A program made the translations under genes and the position numbers. Below, piece by piece: positions 17,143-26,209 of a DNA stretch of 64,000 nucleotides. The notes under the pieces are model-generated. The model was given only the letters and a program-made list of their open reading frames with translations, was not told the origin of the DNA and made no database searches. The stretch spans positions 558,001-622,000 of the forward strand of contig NZ_LT629750.1 in NCBI RefSeq assembly GCF_900105125.1, read 5' to 3'. Source of the DNA: Bradyrhizobium canariense (GTDB taxonomy: Bacteria > Pseudomonadota > Alphaproteobacteria > Rhizobiales > Xanthobacteraceae). Positions within the stretch are counted from its first letter, which is position 1. Every line of letters begins with the position of its first letter.

Positions 17143-17490
17143 AGGCCAGCAGCACGCGCGACTATCCGAACGAAATCTGGCTGTCATATTGCCCGATCAG
17201 CCGTGCGCCTTGCGGCACCAGCAGATATTTTCCGATCGGACTGTCATAGACATTTTCCGTCACTTGCGCGGTGATCTCGCCGGGCAGATCGGAACGGATG
17301 CCGGTAATCGGCGCCGCTGAAATGACGGCGCCCGCCGGTACCGCGGCGGCGTGGTGTCACGCGGCAATCCGGCGTAATCCTTCGGCAGCGTCTGAAGGCC
17401 GTCGGCGGTGGTCTTGTGATCGGTGCTGTAGAGTTCGGTGCCGTTATCCTGGCGCGCCGAGCGAGGAGGAGAATCCTTCAACTGAGCCAT
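17143..17490 (-). pseudogene. trbI: trbI (conjugal transfer) fragment
   Basis: Read on the minus strand from about 17490, the first frame gives LQTLPKDYAGLPRDT, a TrbI/VirB10 linker typical of tra/trb conjugation systems. After a frameshift near 17335 a second frame gives ITGIRSDLPGEITAQVTENV and then GKYLLVPQGARLIGQYDSQ, which is the conserved core of TrbI. A stop follows after SFG, and homology continues briefly (VLLAWNRI). TrbI forms the type IV secretion channel across both membranes. The rest of the gene and the other trb genes are absent, so this is a relic of an integrated conjugative element. Confidence 0.75.
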
Positions 17491-17971
17491 GGTTGCCGCT
17501 GCTTTGGTCAGGGTTGGACTCAACTATTTCCAATCTTGGCCGCATCTCAACCGAGAAAAGTCCCTTTCCCTCCTCGATAAACTCGATGAGGTTGCCGTCC
17601 GGATCGCGCACAAAAAGGGTTCCAGTCCCGAAAGTCAGAGGATCGCCGGGATCGACCAAAAAGTGTTCCTTCATCTTGCCATCCATCTGGAATGGCTTCT
17701 GTCCTGCTTGCAGAAGGATTGTGAGTACGTTCGCAAGATTGGAGACCTGCAGGGCGAAATGCTGGATAGGACGGTGCGGGGACGCATTCCTTGGTGCGGT
17801 ACCGGGAATGGCGACCAGGTGCAGCGTGCTGGTGTCGTTCAGGACCAGCCATGATTTCACTCCGTGATGCGGTTGAAAGCCGAGAACCCCGATATAGAAC
17901 GCATCGGCGGCTTCCCGATCTTGCACGACGAGACAGACGTGATGGACGGATATGACATCGACGTTCGGCAT
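17444..17971 (-). CDS. VOC-family (glyoxalase/dioxygenase-like) protein
   Basis: A 175-residue protein with two VOC modules: VISVHHVCLVVQDREAADAF at the N-terminus and TLFVRDPDGNLIEFIEEGKG around residues 130-150. The metal ligand pattern His, His, Glu (HHVCLVV, QHFALQV, LIEFIEEG) is present. The substrate is unknown. The last 20 or so residues (NHGSVEGFSSSLGAPG) run out of frame into the trbI fragment, so the original C-terminus was probably replaced when that DNA arrived; the catalytic core is complete. A longer frame up to 18187 overlaps the next gene and is rejected. Confidence 0.75.
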   Translation of the reverse strand: MPNVDVISVHHVCLVVQDREAADAFYIGVLGFQPHHGVKSWLVLNDTSTLHLVAIPGTAPRNASPHRPIQHFALQVSNLANVLTILLQAGQKPFQMDGKMKEHFLVDPGDPLTFGTGTLFVRDPDGNLIEFIEEGKGLFSVEMRPRLEIVESNPDQSSGNHGSVEGFSSSLGAPG

Positions 17972-18059
17972 AGTTGGCTCCTGAAGTCCGATTGCAAATT
18001 CAACCCGTATGCTGAGATCGCTCTGCGACCACATCGCTCTCTTCGCCGTCTTGTTCGAT

Positions 18060-19031
18060 TCAGTGTGTGGCGGCATTTGGGGAATCCGGCAGATCTTTGA
18101 GATAGGCGTAGATTGCGCCCAGTTCTTCATCGTCCATCTTGCCGATCGCACGCCAGGGCATCCGATCGCCGTCAAGGTGATAGCCATTGGGATCGATGCC
18201 GGTACGCAGGGTGGCGATGAATTGCTCGAGCTTCCAGTCCTTCACCACAGTGAGACCGGGTCCGATCGTACCAATCTGCCCGGGCATGCCGCCGAGTAGA
18301 TCGGCGCCATGACAGGTGCGGCAGTCATGGTAGGAGAGGATGTAGGCGCCGTATCCGGCGGTCGCCGCTTTGGGCGGAGCGGTGATGGCACCGGTGAAGA
18401 CGGGCTTGCCGGTCGGCAGTTGCCCGGCGCCCAACATCACGAGCCCCAGCGGGTTCAACGCATCCGGCGGATTTGGCGTCGGCCGGCCTGCGGCGGGCAC
18501 GCTGCGGATATAGGCAACGAGAGCTTGAATATCATCATCACTCAGTTTGCTGACATTGGTGAGCGACATGACCATGAGCCAATGTCCGTCGGCGTCGACA
18601 CCATTACGGATCGCCCGGAAGATTTCGCCGTCCGACCACCGGCTCAGTTGCCCGACCGGGGTCAGGTTGGCCGCGATGAAGCGGCCTACCTGCATGGGCA
18701 GATGCGCACCAAGGTCTCTCCCACCCGTCAGCGTGCCCGCGCTCGAGTGACAGGCGCCACAATAGGCGGAAGCGATCGCTTGCCCGCGGTGAATTCGCTC
18801 GGATGTCATGGCGACCTTTATGTCAGGCAGCGGGGCGTGGCGGGCGTGCGATCTGTAAAGCCCCGCGGCCATCAAGATAGCGGGCAGGGCAAACGCAGCG
18901 GCCGCCAGTCCCGCCAGGCTTACGCATCCCCATCTGAGAATCGGGTATTTCAACCGTCGGGCCCGAATGGCCCCAAAGGCCAGGGTCGCAGAGAGGACGA
19001 CAAGGATCGTTAAGCAGAGCGCATTCAACAT
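18060..19031 (-). CDS. membrane-anchored diheme cytochrome c
   Basis: A 323-residue protein with two N-terminal hydrophobic segments (about residues 3-21 and 34-57) that anchor it, followed by two periplasmic cytochrome c domains. The heme sites are CGACH near residue 91 and CRTCH near residue 237. The layout resembles the cytochrome subunits of membrane alcohol and sugar dehydrogenases, or diheme electron-transfer proteins that hand electrons to an oxidase. No dehydrogenase gene is adjacent, so the partner is unknown. The 311 bases beyond its start (19032-19342) hold no recognised gene. Confidence 0.82.
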   Translation of the reverse strand: MLNALCLTILVVLSATLAFGAIRARRLKYPILRWGCVSLAGLAAAAFALPAILMAAGLYRSHARHAPLPDIKVAMTSERIHRGQAIASAYCGACHSSAGTLTGGRDLGAHLPMQVGRFIAANLTPVGQLSRWSDGEIFRAIRNGVDADGHWLMVMSLTNVSKLSDDDIQALVAYIRSVPAAGRPTPNPPDALNPLGLVMLGAGQLPTGKPVFTGAITAPPKAATAGYGAYILSYHDCRTCHGADLLGGMPGQIGTIGPGLTVVKDWKLEQFIATLRTGIDPNGYHLDGDRMPWRAIGKMDDEELGAIYAYLKDLPDSPNAATH

Positions 19032-19342
19032 GATGCCCCCGTGAGCTATCCGCCCGTCTAAAAGGCTTCGGTTATTGGGATCAATGATTGTGAACCGGAT
19101 CGCGCTGCGCGGCCGTCGCTTGCGCAGACATAGATATGGTCATCAGCGCGATAGAGAGGTTGGGTCTTCAAATGACCCGTGATCAAGCTCCCCATGTACA
19201 ACTTTGGGGTCTCCAGCGACGGAGCCCAGCTTGAACGCTGATAAAATTGACGAATGTGACATGCATCCTCGGTCCGGCAAGGTGAATTGCGCGGCACCAT
19301 TGCTACGCGAGGCGCAGTATAGGCGCCGATCAGACCCGACCT

Positions 19343-20503
19343 TTAGTCAGGCAGCGCCATGTCGCTTGTCGATTTGCGCACGGCGATGGCCGAATGCGTG
19401 CTTGGAGGATGACCGAAGCGCTCGCGAAATTTGCGCGAAAAATGTGCATAGTCGAGAAAGCCGCACGCGAACGCAATCTCGCTGAGAGGCTCCTCGCTCC
19501 TGGAGAGTGCGCGGCGCTGAAGCAGGCGCGACGCGTGATCAAGGCGGAGCGAATGAATGAAGTGGCTACAGGTCGTGCCGCGCGCGCTGAAGAGTTTTTG
19601 AAGATAGCGAACCGAGATCCGGGCTTCGGCGGCGACGACGGACGGGGTCAGCTCGGGATCAGCCAACTGCGCTTCGATCATGCTGCAGATACCGGCGAAC
19701 AGCTTGTCAGTATGAGCCGAGCCACGTTCGTCGCCCGATGGCGCAAAAAGGGCGGCGAGCAAATCATAGACGACCAGCTGCATTTGGGCTGCCGGCAAAG
19801 CGTCGGAGGGGCCGTTTCCTCGAGAGGCTTCGATCATGAGCTGCAGGAGCAAGCGGTTGGCGGCAGTCCCGCCCCGATGGAGCACGCCCTTTGGTTCAAA
19901 GCCCAAATGAGCGACAAGCTGCCGGCGCGGCAGATGAAGTGCCATATGGCGAACGCCGCCCGGCTCATTAAAGACGGTTATCGGGCGCGTGGGATCGACG
20001 AGTATCAAATCGCCAGTGTCCAGCTCAAGAAGCTTGTCGTTGTGATCTATCGCCGATCTGCCTGTTAGCTGAAAGATCAGGCTGTAATCCTCAAGACCAT
20101 CACGACGGGCGTGCTGTGAAGTGCGGTTGACTCTGCCAATATTGCTGCCAGCGTTGATTGCCTTCAGCCCGTGCACCTGGAAGGGGCTAAACCAGCCCAC
20201 GAATGCTTTTGGATCGATCCCCACGAGATCATTTGCACATGCCTGTTTCAGCGATGACGCCCACTCGTCACTTGTTAGTCTTCTAAGGGCTTGATCTGTT
20301 CCGGCTTCGCCCGCCGTTCTTATCAGGCTGTTGTCGGAAAAATTGATTCTTCTATGCAATTTTTTCGTCCTCTGATGGAATTGATCGGGCAAATCGTCAT
20401 GAGCCCGGCGATTTTTCAGGAGTCTTTCAAAACAGAGCGAAGGACTGGCCGTGAATCGTGACGGGTCAACGTAGTGCGTAAATGGACAACCTTCATGGCG
20501 CAC
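19343..20503 (-). CDS. AraC-family regulator (FeaR-like ligand domain)
   Basis: The C-terminal 100 residues form a double helix-turn-helix of the AraC/XylS type (SVRYLQKLFSARGTTCSHFI, then SEIAFACGFLDYAHFSRKFR and ERFGHPP). The middle (about residues 115-250) resembles the AraC-binding-like domain of FeaR-type activators. The first 60 or so residues of the open frame do not look like the family, and no clear internal ATG is available, so the true start is uncertain and may be an alternative codon near 20320. It is divergent from a methyltransferase gene and probably regulates it. Confidence 0.78.
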   Translation of the reverse strand: MRHEGCPFTHYVDPSRFTASPSLCFERLLKNRRAHDDLPDQFHQRTKKLHRRINFSDNSLIRTAGEAGTDQALRRLTSDEWASSLKQACANDLVGIDPKAFVGWFSPFQVHGLKAINAGSNIGRVNRTSQHARRDGLEDYSLIFQLTGRSAIDHNDKLLELDTGDLILVDPTRPITVFNEPGGVRHMALHLPRRQLVAHLGFEPKGVLHRGGTAANRLLLQLMIEASRGNGPSDALPAAQMQLVVYDLLAALFAPSGDERGSAHTDKLFAGICSMIEAQLADPELTPSVVAAEARISVRYLQKLFSARGTTCSHFIHSLRLDHASRLLQRRALSRSEEPLSEIAFACGFLDYAHFSRKFRERFGHPPSTHSAIAVRKSTSDMALPD

Positions 20504-20631
20504 CCATTCTAAAATCCGATTTCATCCAAGCCTATACTTCGCGTCACGAACCATCGTGACGAACCGGGATTTTATGTGGCTTCCCGCGCGGTTTGCGTTG
20601 CGGATAACAAATATGTGTAAGGGGAATAAAA

Positions 20632-21492
20632 ATGCCGGATGGCGAAACAGTCGAAAATCCAAATCAGCTTTCGTGCCTTCAGGACCCGAGACCCTATTCG
20701 CTCGGCCATTCCGACACCGAGATTCGACGCCTTCTGCTGCAGGCAGAGATGTTGCGGCCGATAACGGAGCGGCTTCTGCGGCGAGCCGACCTCCGCGAAG
20801 GGATGCGGGTTCTGGACATGGGATGCGGTACGGGGGACGTGGCGATGCTCGCGGCCGCCATCGTGGGGCCAACCGGTTCTGTCGTCGGAGTGGATCAGAG
20901 CGAGGAAACCGTCAGCCTTGCGCGCCGAAGAGCAGATGAGAGGAACTTCGGCAATGTCAGCTTCGAGGTCGCAACACTGCCGGATCTGGCAGGCCCGAAG
21001 GATTTCGACGTGGCCATCGGCCGTTATGTGCTGGTCCATCAATCGGACCCGGTCGCTTTCCTCCGGGATATCGCAAAATGCGTCAAGCCCGGCGGTTTGA
21101 TCGTGTGCCACGAGGTGTATCCCCGGTTTACTCTGTGGTCGAGTCCGCCGCTCGCGCTGTGGGAAGAGATCGGCATCTTTCTGCACGAGGCTGCGGTCCA
21201 TCTGCCGGGCGTCGATGCCTGTGAGGGCATGCATCAAACCCTTGAAAAGGCCGGCCTTCAGCAAGGTGAAGTCTATTATGAACTTCCCGTCGCACAGAAT
21301 GCCCGGTCGCCGCTCATCGAGTGGGTCGCCAGTTCGGTACGTGCCTTCCTCCCCCTTGCCAAAGCAAGGGCAGTCGCAGATGAAGCGGCACTCGATCCAT
21401 CCACGCTCGAGCAAGGATCGCGGGACGCAATGCAGAACGCAGGAAGCCATGTGACAGCCTGGCTACAGGTTTGTGCATGGGCCACCGTATAA
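20632..21492 (+). CDS. SAM-dependent methyltransferase
   Basis: A 286-residue class I methyltransferase. Motif I, VLDMGCGTGDVAML, lies near residue 60; the acidic residue of motif II is in VGVDQSEETVSLA; and KPGGLIVCHEVYPRF is the post-motif III strand. The N-terminus (DPRPYSLGHSDTEIRRLLLQ) resembles methyltransferases that act on small natural products. It starts 128 bases from the divergent AraC gene, preceded by GGGGA. Downstream genes for a SnoaL-like protein and a FAD monooxygenase suggest a tailoring role, but the substrate is unknown. Confidence 0.82.
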   Translation: MPDGETVENPNQLSCLQDPRPYSLGHSDTEIRRLLLQAEMLRPITERLLRRADLREGMRVLDMGCGTGDVAMLAAAIVGPTGSVVGVDQSEETVSLARRRADERNFGNVSFEVATLPDLAGPKDFDVAIGRYVLVHQSDPVAFLRDIAKCVKPGGLIVCHEVYPRFTLWSSPPLALWEEIGIFLHEAAVHLPGVDACEGMHQTLEKAGLQQGEVYYELPVAQNARSPLIEWVASSVRAFLPLAKARAVADEAALDPSTLEQGSRDAMQNAGSHVTAWLQVCAWATV

Positions 21493-21547
21493 ACTGATTG
21501 CGAAATATTCCTCACCATCCGGCATGTAGGCCTTGCGGAGAGCGGAA

Positions 21548-21925
21548 GTGAATAGAGAAATGAGCAGAGAAATGAGTAGAGAAGACTTCAATAAAAACCT
21601 GGTCTGCGGTTTGGCGAACGCCCTCAACGATCACGATTTGATGCGCGCGAGGAGCTACTTGACGGATGATCTACATTTTATTGGCGTCTTCGGCCCGACG
21701 CTCGAAGGAGCGGATGTCTATCTGGACGCCATGGGGCGCCTTGGCGCCCAACAGACGATATTGAAATGTCTTGCAGAACACGACGATGTTGCTTGTTTTT
21801 ACGAGCTTTCATTGCCCGCAAAACCGGAAATCAGGCTTTTCGGCTGTGGATGGTTCACCATCGATAGCGACAGGATCAATTCGATCCGCGTCGTGTTCGA
21901 TCCGACGCCGCTCGGCAAGACCTGA
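21548..21925 (+). CDS. SnoaL-like / NTF2-fold small protein
   Basis: About 125 residues with the cone-shaped NTF2 fold pattern: an N-terminal helix (KNLVCGLANALNDHDLMRAR), LTDDLHFIGVFGPTLEGADVY in the middle, and a C-terminal strand (INSIRVVFDPTP). Such proteins include polyketide cyclases, isomerases and ligand carriers. The start is unsettled among TTG 21533, GTG 21548 and ATG 21560; the GTG best follows the GGAGAGCGGA stretch. The N-terminal repeat REMSREMSRED is unusual and may be non-native. Confidence 0.65.
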   Translation: MNREMSREMSREDFNKNLVCGLANALNDHDLMRARSYLTDDLHFIGVFGPTLEGADVYLDAMGRLGAQQTILKCLAEHDDVACFYELSLPAKPEIRLFGCGWFTIDSDRINSIRVVFDPTPLGKT

Positions 21926-22032
21926 GATAGCTGTCTCGCCTGAACTGCGCACATGCATGATGTATCTTTCTCCCGTGCTTGTGGCGTAAGTCGCCCGGCA
22001 TACGTCGAAGTCTCCGTCTGAAACGAGGTGAA

Positions 22033-23145
22033 ATGCGAATTCTGATTGTGGGGGCTGGCATTGCCGGTCTCGCCCTGGCAAAGGCCATGGAGCAGCGGGG
22101 GATGGAGGCGCAGTTGATCGAGCGCCAGCGAGAGGTGCAGACCGCTGGAGCTGGGCTGTTTCTGCCTGGAAATGCAGTCCGGGCGATCGAGCAGCTTGGG
22201 CTGTTTGAAGACGTCGCCGTAAAAGCGGTCCCGATCAAGCGTCAACTCATCTTTGACGCTGGCGGCAAAGTCCTGAACACGATCGAGACAGAAGACTTTT
22301 GGCGTGGCTGCGGACCTTGCCTCTCGCTGCCACGCAAGGAGATGCAGGACGTTCTGAAGGCCTCTCTCAGGCGTTCGACCACTGCCTTCGGCAGATCCAT
22401 CGCGAGCCTGGTCCAGGATTCCGCTGGATGTTTAGTCACCTTCGACGATGGCGCGGCTGCTAAATATGATTTTGTCGTTGGCGCCGATGGGATGCACTCG
22501 AAAGTTCGAGAGCTGGTCTCATTGGGCGGATCAGCGCGTTATGTGGGCACGGTGTGCTGGCGGTTCATCGCCAAAAACACCTCTGGTATCGATTGTTGGA
22601 CCGCGATGCTCGGAAGTGGCCGCACCTTGCTGGCGATCCCGGTCAACCGAACGGATGTTTATGTTTATGCAGATATCGCTATCCCCGGTGACGGGGCCCC
22701 CGACCTGCCGCCAGATTCACCTCTTCGATCGCTGTTTAAGGATTTTTCCGGACCGGTATTTCCGCTGATCGACGGCTTATCCGCGGAGACGCCCATCCAT
22801 TATGGGCCCATTGAGGAGGTGCGGCTGAAGGATTGGATAAACGGCCGCGTCGTTCTGTTGGGCGATGCTGCGCACGGCTGTTCGCCAAATATGGCAGAAG
22901 GCGCAGGCATGGCGATGGAGGATGCTCTTGTTTTGGCGGAGGAGTTGTCTCGTGGCACGGACATCACGAAGGCTCTTCGCGCGTATATGGAAAGACGAAG
23001 ACCCAGAGTCGATTGGGTACAGAACCAATGTCGCGCGCGCGATAAAATGCGCTCGCTGCCAGCTTTGCCGAGAGCTGCCGTGCTGCGATTATTTGGGACT
23101 TCACTTTACAAGCGCAGCTACTCGCCGTTGCTCAAGTCTTTTTGA
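22033..23145 (+). CDS. FAD-dependent aromatic-type monooxygenase
   Basis: A 370-residue class A flavoprotein monooxygenase (NAD(P)H- and FAD-dependent hydroxylase). The dinucleotide fold GAGIAGLALAKAM opens the protein, the middle motif is YDFVVGADGMHSKVRE near residue 155, and the second FAD motif VVLLGDAAHGCSPNMAEGAG lies near residue 275. The His-Ser/Pro pair in AHGCSP is usual. The substrate cannot be named; salicylate hydroxylase-like and antibiotic-modifying enzymes share this layout. GAGG lies before the ATG; an upstream in-frame ATG at 21979 was rejected because the FAD fold starts at the chosen Met. Confidence 0.87.
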   Translation: MRILIVGAGIAGLALAKAMEQRGMEAQLIERQREVQTAGAGLFLPGNAVRAIEQLGLFEDVAVKAVPIKRQLIFDAGGKVLNTIETEDFWRGCGPCLSLPRKEMQDVLKASLRRSTTAFGRSIASLVQDSAGCLVTFDDGAAAKYDFVVGADGMHSKVRELVSLGGSARYVGTVCWRFIAKNTSGIDCWTAMLGSGRTLLAIPVNRTDVYVYADIAIPGDGAPDLPPDSPLRSLFKDFSGPVFPLIDGLSAETPIHYGPIEEVRLKDWINGRVVLLGDAAHGCSPNMAEGAGMAMEDALVLAEELSRGTDITKALRAYMERRRPRVDWVQNQCRARDKMRSLPALPRAAVLRLFGTSLYKRSYSPLLKSF

Positions 23146-23346
23146 TCTCTCCTTGAGTACGATGATCGCCCATAAGCGCGAGCTCAGTAACTGGCAAATC
23201 GCCAGGACGGAGCGTCGCCGGACGCGCTGTGTGTGCCGGATTCTGTTAATGAGGGGGCCGGTCGCTCGCTTGCAGTTCGCGAAGCTGTGCTGCTGACAAT
23301 TTCTGTCAGGGCCTTAAGGTAGCCTCGCATCCAGCCGGGAGTCTGC

Positions 23347-24060
23347 ATGGGCCGTTCCACCCGCCTTCTTGCTTTGCTGCAAGCGCTTCGGGGCCGCCGT
23401 CATCCGGTGACGGCCGCGACGCTCGCTCGGGAGCTGGAGGTTTCCGAGCGCACGATCTATCGCGACCTATCGGAACTGGCGGCCCAGGGCGCGCCGATCC
23501 AGGGTGAAGCCGGCGTCGGCTATATCCTTGGTCCCGGGCTGTTTCTGCCGCCGCTCATGCTGACCGAAGACGAGACCGAGGCCGTTCTGCTTGGACTGCG
23601 CTATGTCGATCAGCGCGGCGACGACGTGTTGGCGAAAGCTGCCGAGGGTGTCCGTGCCAAGATCACGGCCGTATTATCCCGAGAGATGCAGGCGACCGCA
23701 AACACGCCGCTGTCGATCCCGGGACCCGGCGGCAAAGAGTTTCCGGAGAACAGGGTGCCCCTGGCCCTCCTGCGGTCCGCGATCCGGACACAGAAACGGC
23801 TGGCCATCGAATATGTTGACGAGCAGGAACGTCGTACCGGGCGTGTCGTATGGCCGATCCAGCTCGGCTTCATGGACAGCGCACGCGTGCTGACAGCCCG
23901 GTGCGAACTGCGCAAGGCATTCCGATTCTTCAGAACCGACCGGATCCTCTCGGCCGAGCTGCGCGACCGTTACCCGGCGCGGCGGACAGACCTGTTGCGC
24001 GATTTTCAAGCCCAGCTGCGGGATGAGCAGCATCGTCGCGATGCTCCTGACAGAATTTGA
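23347..24060 (+). CDS. HTH-WYL transcriptional regulator (YafY type)
   Basis: A 237-residue regulator with an N-terminal winged helix of the DeoR/HTH_11 type (TAATLARELEVSERTIYRDL near residues 22-41) and a WYL ligand-sensing domain from about residue 130 (RLAIEYVDEQERRTGRVVWP). The C-terminal extension carries the SARVLTARCELRKAFRFFR element. YafY-type regulators in alphaproteobacteria often sit next to the genes they control, here a SnoaL-like gene and an SDR gene 37 and 487 bases downstream. Confidence 0.85.
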   Translation: MGRSTRLLALLQALRGRRHPVTAATLARELEVSERTIYRDLSELAAQGAPIQGEAGVGYILGPGLFLPPLMLTEDETEAVLLGLRYVDQRGDDVLAKAAEGVRAKITAVLSREMQATANTPLSIPGPGGKEFPENRVPLALLRSAIRTQKRLAIEYVDEQERRTGRVVWPIQLGFMDSARVLTARCELRKAFRFFRTDRILSAELRDRYPARRTDLLRDFQAQLRDEQHRRDAPDRI

Positions 24061-24097
24061 CAGGGGCACCGATTAGCATCCTTCCATCACAACGGAG

Positions 24098-24478
24098 ATG
24101 GAAGTCATGCGGAACGTATCGGCCGACGCATTGCCCCAGGTCATCCTGGACCACGTGGCCGCCTATCGGCGCCACGACGCCGAGGCGTTCATGGCGACGC
24201 TGGCGCCCGATGCGCTCATCAACGACATTCAGCGCGAATTTCTCGGGCATCCGGCGATCCGCGCCTGGGCGGACAAGGAGATCTTCGGCCCCAAGGTGAC
24301 GCTGGAGACCGAGGCGGCCTTCGAGCACTTCGGAAACACGATCGTCCGCTTCCGCGTCGATGGCGACTTCGACAAGTCGAACCTGCCAGACCCCTTGATC
24401 CTCACTTACTATTTCGCCGTCCAGGACGACCGCATCACCCAGCTCATCATCCTGCATAACAAGGCCGTCGCGATCTGA
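24098..24478 (+). CDS. SnoaL-like nuclear transport factor 2 family protein
   Basis: A 126-residue NTF2-fold protein: ILDHVAAYRRHDAEAFMATLAPD at the start, the central FLGHPAIRAWADKEIF, and YYFAVQDDRITQLIILH at the C-terminus. Its function is undetermined. It is not closely similar to the other SnoaL-like protein at 21.5 kb. It lies between the WYL regulator and the SDR gene on the same strand. The start could be ATG 24098 or ATG 24107. Confidence 0.75.
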   Translation: MEVMRNVSADALPQVILDHVAAYRRHDAEAFMATLAPDALINDIQREFLGHPAIRAWADKEIFGPKVTLETEAAFEHFGNTIVRFRVDGDFDKSNLPDPLILTYYFAVQDDRITQLIILHNKAVAI

Positions 24479-24547
24479 CGCGATACGGGCGGCCGCCGTG
24501 GCCGTCCGATGCAACCACCCATCGACCCATCGAGAGAAAGAGAGATT

Positions 24548-25303
24548 ATGAACGACGAGTTTTCAGGCAAGGTCGCCCTCGTGACCGGCGCATCGAAGGG
24601 GATCGGCGCCGGCATCGCCAAGGCGCTGGGTCAGGCCGGCGGCCATGTGGCGGTAGCCTATGGCCGCGACGAGGCCGGCGCGCGGCGCGTCGTCGCGGAG
24701 ATCGAGGCGGCCGGCGGGCACGCCTTGGCGCTGCAGGGCGATCTGACGCGCACGGCTGACATCGAGGCAATGGTCGCCAGGACAGTGGCGGCATTCGGCC
24801 CGATCCATATCCTCGTCAACAACGCCGGTGTGTTCGAGTACAAGGCTTTGGCGGAGATCACCGAGGCGCATGTCCGCAGCATTTTCGACACAAACGTGCT
24901 CGGCCTCCTGATGATGACCAAAATAGCTATCGCCAACTTCGATCCGGCCGGCGGCAGCGTGATCAATATCAGCTCCCTTTCCGCCGCAGGAAACGGGGCG
25001 GGCCAAGCCGTCTACGCATCGTCCAAGGCCGCAGTGAACACCATCACCAAGGTGCTGGCGCTGGAGCTGGCCGGGCGGAAAATCCGCGTCAACGCCATCA
25101 TGCCCGGATATTACGATACCGAGGGAGCTCGCTCTTTCGGCATGCCGGGCTCGGAAGCCGAAGCCCGACTGATGGCTGCGACGCCGCTGGAAAAACGAGC
25201 TGGCCGCCCTTCAGACCTTAGCCCGGTGGCCCTGTTCCTGGCATCGGCGGCTTCGTCCTGGATGACCGGAGAAATCCTGACGGTTTCCGGTGGCCTGCGC
25301 TAG
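24548..25303 (+). CDS. short-chain dehydrogenase/reductase
   Basis: A 251-residue classical SDR using NAD(P). Visible motifs are TGASKGIGAGIAKAL for the cofactor, NNAGVFEYKAL, the catalytic Ser in SSLSAAGNG, and YASSKAAVN with the Tyr-x3-Lys pair; the C-terminus TGEILTVSGGLR is typical. The substrate is unknown. The ATG at 24548 is preceded by GAGAGAAAGAGAG. The stop codon TAG is made of the TA target site plus the first base of the adjacent insertion sequence, so the reading frame survived the insertion intact. Confidence 0.88.
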   Translation: MNDEFSGKVALVTGASKGIGAGIAKALGQAGGHVAVAYGRDEAGARRVVAEIEAAGGHALALQGDLTRTADIEAMVARTVAAFGPIHILVNNAGVFEYKALAEITEAHVRSIFDTNVLGLLMMTKIAIANFDPAGGSVINISSLSAAGNGAGQAVYASSKAAVNTITKVLALELAGRKIRVNAIMPGYYDTEGARSFGMPGSEAEARLMAATPLEKRAGRPSDLSPVALFLASAASSWMTGEILTVSGGLR

Positions 25304-26150
25304 GTGGTGTGGACTCTAAGGATTCCCTTTTAGGAGCAAATCAGATTCAAGGCTGCTTTTTGGGAGGCAGCCTTGGGTGTGATGGACCGTTTGGTTTTGA
25401 GCGACGCGGCGTGGGAGCGGATGGCGCCGCTGATCATAGGTCGGCCCGACCAGAAAGGGTCGACTGGACGCGACAACCGGATGTTCGTGGAGGGCGTGCT
25501 GTGGATCGTGCGTACGGGCTCTCCCTGGCGTGATCTTCCGGAGACGTTCGGGGATTGGAACAGCGTATTCCGGCGCTTCAGTCGATGGAGCATCAAGGGT
25601 GTTTGGTGGCGGATCTTCGAGGCGATGTCCGATGATCCGGACTTCGAATATCTGGTCATCGACTCCACCATCGTTCGGGCGCATCAGCACGCGGCCGGGG
25701 CGAAAAAAGGGGGTCTGAAGATCAGGCGCTCGGCCGCTCGCGCGGTGGCCTGAGCACCAAGATACATATGGCCGTTCGCGGCTTGGGATGTCCCGTGCGG
25801 TTCACGCTTACCGCGGGTCAGAAGGGCGATGCACCGCAAGCCGCCGCATTGATCGAGGGATTACCCGCCGAGGTCGTCATGGCCGATGCGGCCTATGATG
25901 CCGATCACTTGCGCCAAGCCATCGCCGCCAAGGGGGCGCTCGCTGTCATCCCCAACAACCCGTCACGTGCGCTCAAATATCCGCTCGACAAGCATCTCTA
26001 TGCCCAGCGCCATCTCGTGGAATGCTGCTTCTCAAAACTCAAACAGTTCCGCCGCGTCGCAACACGCTTCGAGAAAACGGCACGAAATTATCGGGCCGTC
26101 GTTACTCTCGCCGCCATTGCCCTATGGCTGCGGTAAATGTCCACACCACC
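25303..26150 (+). mobile_element. IS5-family insertion sequence (IS427-like)
   Basis: An 848-bp element with perfect 12-bp terminal inverted repeats, GGTGGTGTGGAC (25303-25314) and GTCCACACCACC (26139-26150). It is flanked by TA on both sides (25301-25302 and 26151-26152), the duplication usual for the IS427 group. A 9-bp stem (25348-25356 with 25367-25375) lies just before the transposase start. It separates the SDR gene from a LysR fragment. Confidence 0.88.
25382..26136 (+). CDS. IS5-family transposase, two overlapping frames
   Basis: A DDE transposase encoded in two frames: the first runs from the start region to 25753, and the second continues to 26136. The shift occurs at or after A6G5 at 25703-25713, where the first frame turns to KIRRSAARAVA while the -1 frame reads on as SEDQALGRSRGGLSTKIH. 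Catalytic residues are visible: Asp in YLVIDSTIVRAHQ, Asp in VVMADAAYDAD, and Glu in HLVECCFSKLKQFRRVATR. Programmed frameshifting at such a run is known in this IS group, so the element may be active rather than broken. GTG at 25379 and TTG at 25373 are alternative starts. Confidence 0.85.
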
Positions 26151-26209
26151 TAGTGCGGACGCAGAATCTACGCCAGCGCTGGATTATTTTTGGCGAATTT
26201 GTCGCTGAC

